In this document: positions 19,537-29,401 of the stretch, piece by piece | Layout: each line of letters begins with the position of its first letter | How positions within the stretch are numbered: the first letter of the stretch is position 1 | Source of the DNA: Chromera velia | Taxonomy: Eukaryota; Sar; Chromeraceae | Length of the DNA stretch: 29,401 nucleotides | Direction of reading: 5' to 3' | Assembly (NCBI GenBank): GCA_018398765.1 | Contig: JAHBMJ010000904.1 | Coordinates: 1 to 29,401 of the forward strand | Program-made: the position numbers and the translations under genes | The notes under the pieces: generated by a model | Seen by the model: the letters and a program-made list of their open reading frames with translations, nothing else | What the model was told of the DNA's origin: nothing | Database searches by the model: none

Positions 19537-21192
19537 ATGAGCAAAATCCTCCACCAGACCCACAACCAATGTGTGGCAGTGACACAATCGCACGGGAAGC
19601 AGCTGTGCAGGAAGGAAGTCTCGTGCGGTAAAGAGGCTTCGGAGAACGAGGGTTTTCTTCGGGTGACCATCATAAGGGAATCCTGGCTGTTGGCGTGTCT
19701 CCGGTAAGTTTGCCTGACCTTCAAAAATGTGCCCGAAAAGTTGTCTTTGTCACATTTATATTTGCAGGTTTGTATTTGTCCAGAGTCTTCTTCACGACTG
19801 CTGACTCAGAGGCTGTTTGTTGTGCCTGCAGACATCCTCACATTCAGCAGTACGTGTCGTGTTCGTCAGAGGGAGGAGGGGCATCACCATCAGTCATCAG
19901 GTAAGTACTCAGTTGTGCTCTTCTGCATGAGTGTTATTCAGGAAAGCAGACTCCAAAAGGCTCCTTTCTTGACCACCTGCCTTTCCTTTTATGTTTTTCT
20001 TTCTTTGCATGAACATCGTCGCGTAGCTGTTTATTTCCAGGGTGTTTGTATTTCGATCGGTCCTCTTCTGCTGTCTCTGTTTCTCTGCCTTCTTCTCTGT
20101 TTGTACGCAAGTGTACACCTGAATGAGTTTGTTCAACCTCGTTTGCCCCGTCTTCTCACGTCGTGCAGGATGATGACATAATACGAGGACTGCGGCACTG
20201 CGGCCGAGGTGATCCAACAAGTTGCTGAACAGGAGTTGTCCGAGGGAATTGAGAAAACGACTGCCAGGATTATCGGACAGGTCAGGTGTTTTTTTTCAAT
20301 CAGCTTTGCCCCAACACCTCCCATACTCCCGCTCTCGTTGACTCACTGGTACACTTTTGGACGCTGTGCAGATTGCTTCAGCCCTGGCTTTCTTGCACGC
20401 ATGTGGCTACGTTCACGGGGATCTGAAGGTCAGTACTGGATACCTTTTGCATGTTGCCGATGAACACTGTGACGCACCTCCCGTTTCCCTTTCTCTCGAA
20501 TACCATCTAGCGGTCTCCGCGAGTTTGCCATGTTCGGGCTTTTTGCTATTTGCGTCTTTTGGTTCCTCGAAGCTCCTTTTGGTTTGATGCCGCTTCTGTC
20601 TGGTCCTCTACTGCAGCCAGAAAACATGTTCCTCTCAAACAGAAGAGGACTTTCGGCCCGGCTGGATGACCTTGGATCCGCGGTTCCTGAAGGAGAGCGG
20701 ATCTCCAGAACCTTGCGCTGCTTCAGCTACACTCCTGGATACCTCAGGTAGGTAGATCTGCAGGTCGTCCTCGTATGAGCTTTGTGCATACTTGCGCTAA
20801 ACAACCCAGACAGCACGACCATGCAGGACTCTCCACTGAGTGAAGCCGCCTTCCCTCGACCAATGCCCCCTGGCTGTTGTTTTTCACTTGAGCTGCGCGC
20901 GATATCTCCGTGCCCTCTCTCATCCTTGCTCTGGCTTGCTGCAGCCCTGAACTGTTGGCAACGCGGGGGGAGAGGAAGTCGAAAGCAGGAGACATCTGGG
21001 CCCTCGGCGTGGTCGGACTGGAGCTTCTCTCGGGAGTCTTTGTCATCGACGACAGTGAGGACTGGGAGGAGCAAACAAGAAGCTTTCAACTGAAAAAGGA
21101 GCATGCGGAGCTGAAGGTGTCAAACGAAGCACTGAAAAAGCTTTTGATACGGATGGTTTCGGTCCGTCTGAGAAGGCCGCTTTCCCCCGTTT

Positions 21193-21253
<61 letters not shown>

Positions 21254-21445
21254 CGCGCGCGTCCATTCGTGAGAGCACGCCCTCTCGCAAGGACTGCAAA
21301 GAAAACCCTGACTTGCAGCTTTTTGTTTCCACTTAGCATACTCTCACAAACCTCATTTACTTGTGTTCATTTCGTGTCGCTCCATCCTTTGTATAATCGC
21401 GTCAATGAATTCCTCTCTGCGCATTGGGGAAGGCAGACAGATCGG

Positions 21446-21484
<39 letters not shown>

Positions 21485-21486
21485 CG

Positions 21487-21517
<31 letters not shown>

Positions 21518-21547
21518 ACACACACACAGACACACAGATACACACAC

Positions 21548-21587
<40 letters not shown>

Positions 21588-21712
21588 CACACACACGCAC
21601 AAGCACACACAAGAGAGAGAGAGAGACGCAATTTCCAACACGGGGGGTGGAGACCAACAGACAGACCAACAGACAGACAGACAGACAGACAGACAGACCA
21701 ACAGACAGACAT

Positions 21713-21749
<37 letters not shown>

Positions 21750-21965
21750 TAGACAGACAGAGACACAGACAGACAGACAGACAGACAGACAGAGACACAG
21801 ACAGAGACACAAACAGAAACAGACAGATAGACAGACAGACAGACAGACAGAAAGAAAGAAAGAAAGAAAGAAAGAAAGGAAAAAGAAAGAAAGAAAGAAA
21901 GAAAGAAAGAAGGAAAAAAGGAAGTTAGAAAGAAAGAAAGAAAGAAAGAAAGAAAGGAAGATGGA

Positions 21966-21997
<32 letters not shown>

Positions 21998-22691
21998 GAA
22001 ATGAATTCTGCCTACCTGAGACAGAACTCCTTTTGTTGGCTTGAACCCTTGCTGTTTGCAGGCTCATGTACACAACAGACAGACAAACAGACAAAACAGA
22101 CAGACACACACACAGACGGACAGACGGAGAGACTATATGTTTCTTCTTCTCCCTCCTTTTCTTCACACAGACGGGTAGACGGAAAGAAAGAAAGAAAGAA
22201 AGAAAGAAAGAAGGAAAAAAGGAAGTTAGAAAGAAAGAAAGAAAGAAAGAAAAGGAAGCAAGGGAGAGAGAAACGACGGAAGGAAGGAAGGGAAACAAGG
22301 CAAATGAAGAAAAGAGAGAGACTTCCAAAATGCGCTTGTTCTGCTACATGTCCTCTGCTTTTGCGCCCTCAGATATTTTGCTCATGGCTATTTACATGCT
22401 TAGTTCACCCTTCAAGTTTCTGTACGTGTCTGTGTGCATTTTCCTGTCTCTCTGTCTCCGCCTTCCGCCTGTTGATCAGGAGTCTTCCGTTGTACAGTCG
22501 TTCCTGCTGTCCATTTCGTGCAGGTCCATCCAGGTGAACGTCCGTCCGCGGTTCAAGTGCTGGGATCTCTGCAAGCGGCAGGCTTTGAGGGCGGCGTGCC
22601 GTCGGCACAGGCAAACCATCCTCTGTGTCAATGCGTTTTGACTCGGCTGGAAACGAAGCTTAAACGCATTTCGAATGCCACCTCCGTCCGA
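19537..22691 (+). CDS. Ser/Thr protein kinase, non-RD type, with in-frame stop
   Basis: Seven exons: 19537-19703, 19832-19900, 20169-20280, 20372-20428, 20617-20747, 20945-21161, 22524-22691, all with GT donors, (T/C)GCAG acceptors and matching phase. Together they give the kinase subdomains in order: QLCRKEV (Lys26, ATP-binding), IIRESWLL (alpha-C Glu48), RHPHIQQYV, hinge YEDCGTAAEV, IASALAFLHACGYVHGDLK/PEN (catalytic Asp133, Asn138), LDDLGSA (DFG-equivalent Asp153), GYLSPELL, GDIWALGVVGLELLSG (Asp195) and HPGERPSAVQVL. HGD in place of HRD makes it a non-RD kinase. I see no Gly-rich loop: either it is degenerate, or the true start is in an exon upstream of 19537. Odd: codon 83, just before YEDCG, is TAA (20179-20181), so as assembled the protein truncates in the hinge. 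This may be a pseudogene, a sequencing error (GAA to TAA would fit) or an unusual splice. Substrate and pathway unknown. Confidence 0.75.
20179..20181 (+). other. In-frame TAA in kinase hinge
   Basis: Exon 2 ends ATC AG and exon 3 begins G ATG ATG ACA TAA TAC GAG, so the junction predicts Arg-Met-Met-Thr-stop-Tyr-Glu. The frame downstream of the stop is plainly kinase. The only rescue by splicing I could find (donor at TCA/GTCATC with acceptor at 20187) uses poor sites and deletes part of beta-5 and the hinge. Confidence 0.75.
21197..22300. repeat. Giant compound microsatellite filling a kinase intron
   Basis: The 1362-nt intron 21162-22523 contains (CT)n, then (CG)n at about 21238-21261, then (CA)n 21449-21620, (CAGA)n 21655-21850 and (GAAA)n 21849-22000, then a second CAGA/GAAA block 22075-22300. 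A segment with AAGGAAAAAAGGAAGTTAGA is present in both GAAA blocks, showing an internal duplication. Open frames of up to about 300 codons here are artefacts. Confidence 0.95.
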
Positions 22692-22992
22692 GTCAGTCCA
22701 TTCATGCATTTGTCTGATTTGATTAAAAGCACCTGCTCTGCTCACATTCATCTGCCAAGGAAAGCCGTCTTTCCTCTAAGAATTCCCCCGCTCGCTCAAC
22801 GCTTGACTTCTGTCAACTAGCCCGTACAGGATTTCAATCACCTCTGCATGCCCTGTGTCACAGCTCACATCCTTTTTTCTCCAGTCCACAGATTCAAGCC
22901 CAGCATGTTTCAAATATCCTGGGCTGGTATCGTTCACTGGCTCTCTCTGATCTCCTCACCCCACCCGACCGTCGATTAACTTTTGCGTGCAG

Positions 22993-24574
22993 GTGGGACG
23001 GGATGTTGCTTCACTTCTCCCCCCCGGAGCCTCTGATGGGAGTCCCTTTCCCTGCAATTGCAACGTCAGTGCTGCACTGTCCGTCCTTCGATCGTCCAAT
23101 TTTGCCAGTTTGTTCAAAAAACGAGAATTAAGGTTCTCATGGGCTTCAAAAGGCTTCGGGCGTATGTTGTGTTTTGGGTGGTATATGTGATTATGCGTCT
23201 AAGCGTGCGTCTTTTTGCAGGAAAGCACTGTTGCTGAATTTGGTCAGAGAGCTGAAGGGGGACAAGTGGTGTATTTCTGTGGTGTCGCCCGTTTTGTGCT
23301 TTGCAGGAAAGCCCCAGAACTGAAGTGATGCAGCAGAAACCAGTCAGACCAAAAGGCCGCGTAGCGATGTTTCAGTCACCGCCAGCGAGCACTTAGTGCC
23401 TTTCTTTTGGTGCTGGCAACAGCTCTTCAAGCTCTTTGCCTGCTCAGGTGGCAGAGTCTCCCCCTTCTCCAGTGACGCAGCGTAGCCTCATCTTTGACAT
23501 CTGGCAGTCTCATGAGGGAAGAAAAGAAACAGACGATGACTGCAGACCTGTTTTTGGTCTTTGGGGAGATGCCGACGATGAAGAGGTTCAAGAACTTCCC
23601 AGATGCCTCCGCTCAGGAACCCTCGCCCCTAGTGCGGTTACCACAGGGCCGAGTATCACTCCTCCCCTCAATGCTGCAACCGCCGAGCAGACACTCAGTG
23701 CTCCCGACTGTGCAGTCGTCTCTCCATCGACCCACAGCGAGACCGCCGACAAACCAGTCAGTGCTCCCGACTGCACACTCGTCTCTCCATCGACCGACAG
23801 CGAGACCGCCGACAAACCAGTCAGTGGTTCGTCTGACTGCCCGGCCGTCTCTGCATCGCCCGACACCGAGACCGCCGACAAACCAGTCAGTGGTTCATCT
23901 GACTGCGCAGTCGTCTCTCCATCCGCCGACAGCGAGACCGGCGACAAACCAGTCAGTGGTTCGTCTGACTGCNNNNNNNNNNNNNNNNNNNNNNNNNNNN
24001 NNNNNNNNNNNNNNNNNNNNNNNNNNNNNNNNNNNNNNNNNNNNNNNNNNNNNNNNNNNNNNNNNNNNNNNNNNNNNNNNNNNNNNNNNNNNNNNNNNNN
24101 NNNNNNNNNNNNNNNNNNNNNNNNNNNNNNNNNNNNNNNNNNNNNNNNNNNNNNNNNNNNNNNNNNNNNNNNNNNNNNNNNNNNNNNNNNNNNNNNNNNN
24201 NNNNNNNNNNNNNNNNNNNNNNNNNNNNNNNNNNNNNNNNNNNNNNNNNNNNNNNNNNNNNNNNNNNNNNNNNNNNNNNNNNNNNNNNNNNNNNNNNNNN
24301 NNNNNNNNNNNNNNNNNNNNNNNNNNNNNNNNNNNNNNNNNNNNNNNNNNNNNNNNNNNNNNNNNNNNNNNNNNNNNNNNNNNNNNNNNNNNNNNNNNNN
24401 NCCGACAGCGAGACCGCCGACAAACCAGTCAGTGGTTCATCTGACTGCGCAGTCGTCTCTCCATCGACCCACAGCGAGACCGCCGAGAAACCAGTCAATG
24501 GTTCGTCTGACTACCCAGCAGTCTCTGCATCGACCCACAGCGATCTCGTGCGCCGTCTTCCAGCTTTCAATTAG
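22993..24574 (+). CDS. Kinase C-terminal exons with 22-residue tandem repeats
   Basis: Likely continuation of the kinase gene: phase-0 exons 22993-23064 (VGRDVASLLPPGASDGSP), about 23221-23265 (ESTVAEFGQRAEGGQ; donor uncertain) and 23448-24574. The last begins VAESPPSPVTQRS, LIFDIWQSHEGRKET, DDDCRPVFGLWGDADDEEV and then enters Ser/Thr/Asp-rich repeats whose unit is SGSSDCAVVSPSTDSETADK plus PV (66 bp; early units 63 bp). It ends with SDLVRRLPAFN and TAG at 24572-24574. The repeat is interrupted by the N gap, and the frame before and after it does not agree at the stated gap length. The minus strand is also open through the repeat; I prefer plus because of the acceptor at 23447 and the non-repeat exon sequence. 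Function of the tail is unknown, perhaps a phosphorylated linker. Confidence 0.45.
23697..24540 (+). repeat. 63/66-bp coding tandem repeat
   Basis: Units carry GACTGYGCAGTCGTCTCTCC, AGCGAGACCGCCGACAAACC and then AGTCAGTGCTCCC (63 bp) or AGTCAGTGGTTCGTCT (66 bp). About four units precede the gap and nearly two follow it. High similarity between units suggests recent expansion, and this probably caused the assembly gap. Confidence 0.9.
23973..24401. other. Assembly gap (429 N)
   Basis: Run of N inside the coding tandem repeat. From the unit phase on either side the missing length should be about 19 plus a multiple of 66 (or a mix with 63), that is 1 modulo 3. 429 is 0 modulo 3, so the gap size is not exact. 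Confidence 0.98.
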
Positions 24575-24647
24575 CGCCATCAGATACGATAAAACATCCT
24601 CATGACCGTCACGCCTCCATTGTTCCCTTTTGCCTTCATCCCTCTCC

Positions 24648-24671
24648 CGTCTTCTTCCGCGGGAAGACGGT
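24648..24671. other. Hairpin in presumed 3' UTR
   Basis: CCGTCTTC, an 8-nt loop TTCCGCGG, then GAAGACGG: a perfect 8-bp stem about 75 nt after the TAG of the repeat-tail gene. It may be a 3' UTR structure or a chance palindrome. Confidence 0.4.
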
Positions 24672-27600
24672 GGTACCATTCACCTTCCGAAATCTAAACA
24701 GCAGATGGACAGGATCCCCCGGCTGCCACTGGAGAGACAACAACCAGCATAGGCTGCATAGATCGGTTCACACCACAAACAAAGAATTAAAAGTATTATC
24801 GGCAGGCACCCCCACCCGGACGAACCAGAGGGCCCCTGACTGACGGGAGGGGCCGGAAGTCGACGACAGAAAAGAGGAAGGGACGTAAGGGGAAGCAGCA
24901 AGCAAAAACGAATGCCGCTTTGACGGTGGGGGGTATACCCAGCTTTGGAGGCGACAGGCCGAAGGTAGAACCTGAGGGTGGCACATGTTCGACAGAACCT
25001 GCCTGCTCACCGTCTCCGGCAGCAGGGATTCTCTCAGTCGAGAGGAACGGAGCTCGGTCGAATGGTGACAGAGCGAATGTAAAGTCCTTCAAGTAGGAGA
25101 CAGGCGAGGGCGCCCGCACATGTGCAGCTTTTCTTAGAATTCGAACGAGACATACAGGCTCGACAACTGGCCAACGCACTGAGTCACAGATGGGAAGCGG
25201 GAAGGGAAAGGGGGGAATGATTCATGTAACCTCTGAACTTTTGTTTTCATCGCTTCATGGTGTGAGCATGTGCATGAACGACAGTCAGAAGGTGGTTGAT
25301 GCTGCTGGAGCTGCGTCTTAATGTACCATCTGCCTGATTTGAGCGCTTGGAGTTCCGCGAGTGCCCGGCTTCGTCGGCATCAAAAAGTTTCATTTCGCCC
25401 CTCCCAGCCTCTTCCATGGACAATGTTTTTTCTGATACACTCTGTTTCTCTTTGATGTTTGCCAACGAAGAGGGTCTGTTTGCTCTTACACTGTGACAGT
25501 TTGGCTGTTGGCCTTCGTTTGCATCGCACAGCACTCAAATGGACTGCTGCGACTGCCAGGAGTGCCCTGCATTTCGTTTGGGTGGGGTTGCTACCGTTTT
25601 TTGTCGTCCCGCCGCCTTGTAAGCACCAATGTTGGCTTGCTGTGCGGGTCTCTCTTCGAGGCTGTCTGTTTGTTGCCAGCTTGCACTGCTTGCTTTGGCT
25701 CACTCCAGACATCAGTCAGGTGCTTGTGACAACGATGTTTAAGACTTTTTACTTGCTGATGAGGTGCCAAGGGTTTGCATGTGGGTCTGTTTCTCCATCT
25801 CTCTGAGGAAAGAGAGTCGAGACAAGATTCATGCATGGTGAAAGAAGGTGAGCTGTATTGTAAGTAAGCCTCATCTTGCTTTGAAGGTTTGACACCTTCT
25901 GCAGTTCTTTCCCCGCCTCTTTTCAACCTGAGAAAACGACAACAAAAAGAAACGAGCCGGTGAAACAGAAAAAGAGATGAGCGCTTTCAGTATCTTTCTT
26001 AAAGACTCATGCGCATGCCAAATGGAAGTCAGCACCGACTCCTTTCTTCGCTGGTTTCTGGCAATCCTCCGTCACTCTTCTCTGCTCTTCTGTGTTCTCC
26101 TCTTTCAACGCTCTCCCTCTCCTGAATGCCCCTTTCATCCACTTCCTTTTCTCAGTCAACTACTTGGTCACATTGAATATCTCCCTTATGCCTGTCACCA
26201 AACGTTGTCGTCTTGCCTTCGTTCTCTGTACGGTCTTTCTGTATTGCACCTCCCCACTTTTGAGTCCGGAGGCTCGTCCGTATCTGTTTCTAATACTCTT
26301 GAACAATGACCGAAAATGGGAAGAAAGGAAGGAAGAGCAGAAGGGGGGTCTGTACGCTAACCGGGAGAGGTCCCCTTGTACACTAACCATCTGACGTCCC
26401 TGTTTCGATAGAGCCGACTCACTTGCACGTTTCGTGTTCTGAAGTCCCTTTCTAGAAACCCTCCTCTCTCATTCCTTTCATTGCTGTCTTGCTCAGTCGA
26501 ATGCGAAATCTAGATGGGCGTTCCGGTGGTTCTCAGGCACCAGGGATTCCCTTTTTCTTGCGGCCGGCTTGTCTCCGAAATGAAGTTCTACTGAAAGAAT
26601 GGCATGGACTGTCATGGACGGGAAGAGGCTGCATCTGCACCTGCAGGTGCAAGAAGACTCCTCCTCCTGTTGCCCGTGCATGCCGAGGATGGCTTCACGC
26701 GATAGGCTTCATGAATGTCTCCACCCGTCTGTTGCCGATTTTAGGCACGAACGAAGGAAGCGGTTCCGACAGTCCGTCGAAAAGCCCTCGGAAAGAAAAA
26801 AGGGAAGAACAAGCATCAGGCGGAAAGCGAACGTGGGGGAAAGCCTCAGGGGGAAAGCGGAGAGGACGGAGCGGGTGATGGCCGATTCAGAACAACGGTG
26901 AGGACGGAGCAGGTGGAAACGACGGTGGAGGTCAGGCGTGGTCAGGCGACGAGGGGGCTTCCGGGGAAAGGGCGTACAAGGGAGAAAAGGCTGCGTGTGC
27001 GTGTCGAGGGGGTGTAGAAAGGAAGGAGAAAGAGAAGGTCTAGAAGAGGCCTGTTTGGAGGCCTGACCACCTACGCCTGCAAGAGCGCTGATCAGGACAA
27101 TTTAGGAGGCTGAAAGTGCATCTGGCCAAGACCAATCACGATGCATTGCTTGGTTTTCCGAAAGAGTTCACCCAGTAGATGCGCGGCAGGTTGTCCCTTC
27201 ATAAGGTACACAACTTACTTGCCAGAGATAGTAAAGTCTTATGTTTATGAATATTCGTGAGTGTCTTACATAGAACTATGGCCGATTTGATATAAATCAA
27301 TTTCATATAAATTAAATTTATTTATAGATTTGGTTTTTTGTATGGTTTGTGTGTATGATTAATATTGATTTTATTGTTACTTTAGACCGAATTATAGCCA
27401 TTTCATTCGATTTTTCTTATGATGCTGTAACGGTACTTAGATTTTTATTTTGTAGCGGTATATAGCGGTAATGGTGCTAATGCTGACACTGTTATTTACT
27501 GTTTTGCAGCGAGTCTTTTTAAGTTCTCACCTTTCTTTAGCGCCTCCATAGTCCCCGAAGGCACTTCTATATAGTTATGCATCCGCTTGGCTCGGCATGG

Positions 27601-28239
27601 CTTGGCTCGATGGGCTCGTCTCGGCAGACTTTCGTCCACCACGGGGCTGTGGCTCTCGCACAGCCACACGGATGCATGCTTGTGACCATTTTTTACGCCT
27701 TGCTAAACCTGCCCCGGCGTCCCCAGCCGGCTCGATCCTTTTGCCATATGCATGTATATAGAGCGGGATCGGCCCAGTATATTCTGCCTGCGTGCATGTA
27801 TGACTCCAATTAAATCGAACAGAGCATGCAGCTCGAGTGCTGTGAACAAAACTGCAGTTCTTCAGAGCAAGATCCAAGCTTCACAGGCATAATTGAAAGC
27901 ATGGAAGAATAGATTCTGCTCAGCAATGAGAGGCAACAGTAGGCAAAATGCAGTTTCGTCTCAGTGATGCCTCCGCGATGACAATGATCGAGGTGTTCGA
28001 AGTCGGAACTCAATCTGTTAGAGCGCTTCAACACCCTTTGAAGTGAAATCTTGCAGTCACAGGGGGTTGATCTGCGCCTGTGCATACTCACTTTGATAAA
28101 ATCTGATAGAGGAGGGTCTTGTTCACCTATTTAATCGTTCGGCATACATGCATGCAGAAATCTGTGCTCGAAAGTGTGCGTCTCTCTTTTCACCTGCAAA
28201 GTGGATCGCATCACTCTCAAGCCACTGACTTTAAAGGGC
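24672..28239. other. Long region without a supportable gene
   Basis: Several modest open frames on both strands lack recognisable content. The best is plus 26489-26878 (129 codons, Cys-rich middle CICTCRCKK, basic Gly/Lys end). It has an acceptor-like GCTCAG near 26495 but no partner exon. 26760-27010 is purine-rich. 27200-27540 is AT-rich. 27580-27620 repeats TTGGCTCG. No RNA gene or transposon was recognised. Confidence 0.4.
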
Positions 28240-29170
28240 ATGCAAGCCTCTTTTTCATTCAAGTGCACCTCTTTGCTTGTGGTCGTCTTCTGCTGCTGGC
28301 GACTTTCCTCCTCGTCGTCGTCTTCCATCAGCCTCCCATTCTACGAAAACTTTGACGGGAACTTTACGGGGTCCATCCAGAACATTTCCGCACTCAGGCC
28401 GGAGTGGTCAGTTGTGTGGTGCAGCCATGGGGCTCCACTGAGTGTATGCTGCTTGTCAGAGTTTCTGTCTCACCCATGCATGACGTGCTGGGCAGGCAGA
28501 CGGGTTGGATATATGGAATGCATGTACAGGTCAATGTAGACGGAGGGACAACGACACCGAAGGTCCCGCATAGCATGATTCTCTCCGCACAAAGCGAGTT
28601 TAAACTGATCAAGAACAAACGAATCCTGCCAAACCTCTGTGAGACGCTGAATTCCCCCATTCATCTTCTGACGGCGATCTGTCCTCATGTACTTCTCGTA
28701 TTTAGTTCCCCACTGTGTAAGCACTCTTGAAGTCTATTATGCAAATGTCTCCTTAATTCTCTTGCACGCAGGTCTCTGGACCTCCCTTCGACCTCACAGG
28801 CCGCCCTCAACGTGAGTGACAGAAAGTTGTGGGTCACGTTCGGTAACGAGACCCCCACCTTTTACTTCAACGTCAGGGGGGACGCCCCTTTCATCTGGCT
28901 TCCCACTCCTCCCTCGAACGTGAGTTGGGTTGCCACGGTCACGGTGAGAATCTCCAATGTCGGTTTTGCGGGATTCACTTTTGTTGACTCTGATGGTGAA
29001 AAGGGACAGTGGAGAGTCGGACCAGAGAACTATGAAGGCACAGAACAGCTCCTGATACAGCGAACAACTCCACCAGGAATCTTCCAACAAGCAAACAGAA
29101 GAACGAATGTCCACAAAGAGGTTGGCGTTCGAGTCGCATTTGACGCAGACACGCAAATTGTCACTGGATG
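28240..29170 (+). CDS. Secreted lectin-like (concanavalin A-like) protein, 5' part
   Basis: Exon 1 28240-28406 and exon 2 28772-29170, joined in phase 2 through a split Trp codon (TG|GTCAGT ... CGCAG|G). Residues 1-29 form a signal peptide (basic start, TSLLVVVFCC core, Ser run). The mature part has LPFYENFDGNFTGSI, then LNVSDRKLWVTFGNETPTFY, FNVRGDAPFIWLPTPP, VATVTVRISNVGFAGFTFVD and QWRVGPENYEGTE, a pattern of beta-strands and aromatic residues like DUF1349/concanavalin A-like lectin or glucanase folds. Sequons NFT, NIS, NVS, NET and NVS suggest N-glycosylation in the secretory pathway. Exon 2 ends with the same TG|GTCAGT donor as exon 1. The gene continues past the window. Family assignment is by pattern only. 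An in-frame upstream ATG at 28174 would spoil the signal peptide. Confidence 0.65.
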
Positions 29171-29401
29171 GTCAGTCATTGAGCACGACGCCTCTGTGCC
29201 TTTTCCCTTGCCATTTCTGTGCTGTCTTCTCTGCCAGCCTTCTTCCCAGTCCCCTTCCACCCCTTTGCTCTGATGCTTTTCTGAACCGTTCCTTGTTCTC
29301 TTCACCAGATTTTTCCTTTTTCTTCTGTGACTGCATCACAACTATTTGCATGTATTTGCACATCGATCCATTCGTTTCCGTCTGTTTCTTCCCTTCCCCC
29401 G
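29171..29401 (+). other. Start of intron 2 of the lectin-like gene
   Basis: Begins GTCAGT after exon 2. The sequence is pyrimidine-rich, and reading on from the acceptor-like CACCAG near 29308 in the needed phase meets a stop quickly, so the next exon probably lies outside the window. Confidence 0.5.

Noticed and set aside
21269-22328. Long open frames (up to about 300 codons) of Thr/His, Gln/Thr/Asp/Arg or Cys/Val/Ser on both strands
   Set aside because: They are translations of CA, CAGA and GAAA repeats and lie inside a kinase intron whose flanking exons join in phase.
23588-23947. Minus-strand ORF through the 22-residue repeats
   Set aside because: A 66-bp repeat is open on both strands by periodicity. 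The plus strand has a non-repeat exon start with a proper acceptor and a natural C-terminus.
28404-28730. Plus-strand ORF between the two lectin-like exons, at first taken as a middle exon
   Set aside because: Its donors do not match the phase of the next exon, while joining 28406 to 28772 directly is in phase and gives a continuous domain.

Overview
The window is eukaryotic nuclear DNA. Every gene I could assemble is split by GT-AG introns, nearly all acceptors end in (T/C)GCAG or a close variant, and no ribosome-binding sites or operons are visible. Three things point to a photosynthetic alveolate or related alga with a complex plastid, perhaps a chromerid such as Chromera: a plastid-type bipartite leader on an SOQ1/NHLRC2-like protein, clusters of TGCATGCA (a known ApiAP2-type motif in apicomplexan relatives), and very dense GACA/CT/CA microsatellites. 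This is inference; no rRNA or tRNA was found to confirm it.

Layout: 1-5547 is non-genic, holding a (TC)n tract, a doubtful 196-residue ORF, a 45-bp minisatellite (about 2356-2733), a GT/CTGT microsatellite and a 96-bp satellite (3683-4193). 5548-10910 (minus strand) is a nine-exon gene whose exons join in phase into a 970-residue protein: leader, acidic/coiled part, membrane-like segments, thioredoxin-like domain without cysteines, and an NHL beta-propeller. Head to head with it, 11790-12908 (plus) is a single-exon HAD phosphatase of the MDP-1 family with a long disordered tail. 12909-15285 is AT-rich and carries three non-autonomous DNA-transposon-like elements. 15286-16293 (minus) is an unrecognised protein with three introns of only 70-79 nt. 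17140-17256 (minus) is a probable last exon of a small basic protein.

19537-22691 (plus) holds the exons of a Ser/Thr protein kinase with an in-frame TAA in the hinge. Further in-phase exons lead to a tail of 21/22-residue tandem repeats interrupted by a 429-N assembly gap (to 24574). 24575-28239 has no supportable gene. 28240-29170 (plus) is the 5' part of a secreted, N-glycosylated, lectin-like (concanavalin A-like) protein that runs off the window.

The most interesting items are the SOQ1-like gene with a cysteine-free thioredoxin domain beside a separate HAD phosphatase gene, the nonsense codon in the kinase hinge, the nested transposon/tandem-duplication history at 13387-14367, the 443-bp foldback element, and the palindromic TGCATGCA cluster upstream of the kinase. 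Exon junctions were worked out by hand from splice consensus and phase and have not been tested against transcripts.
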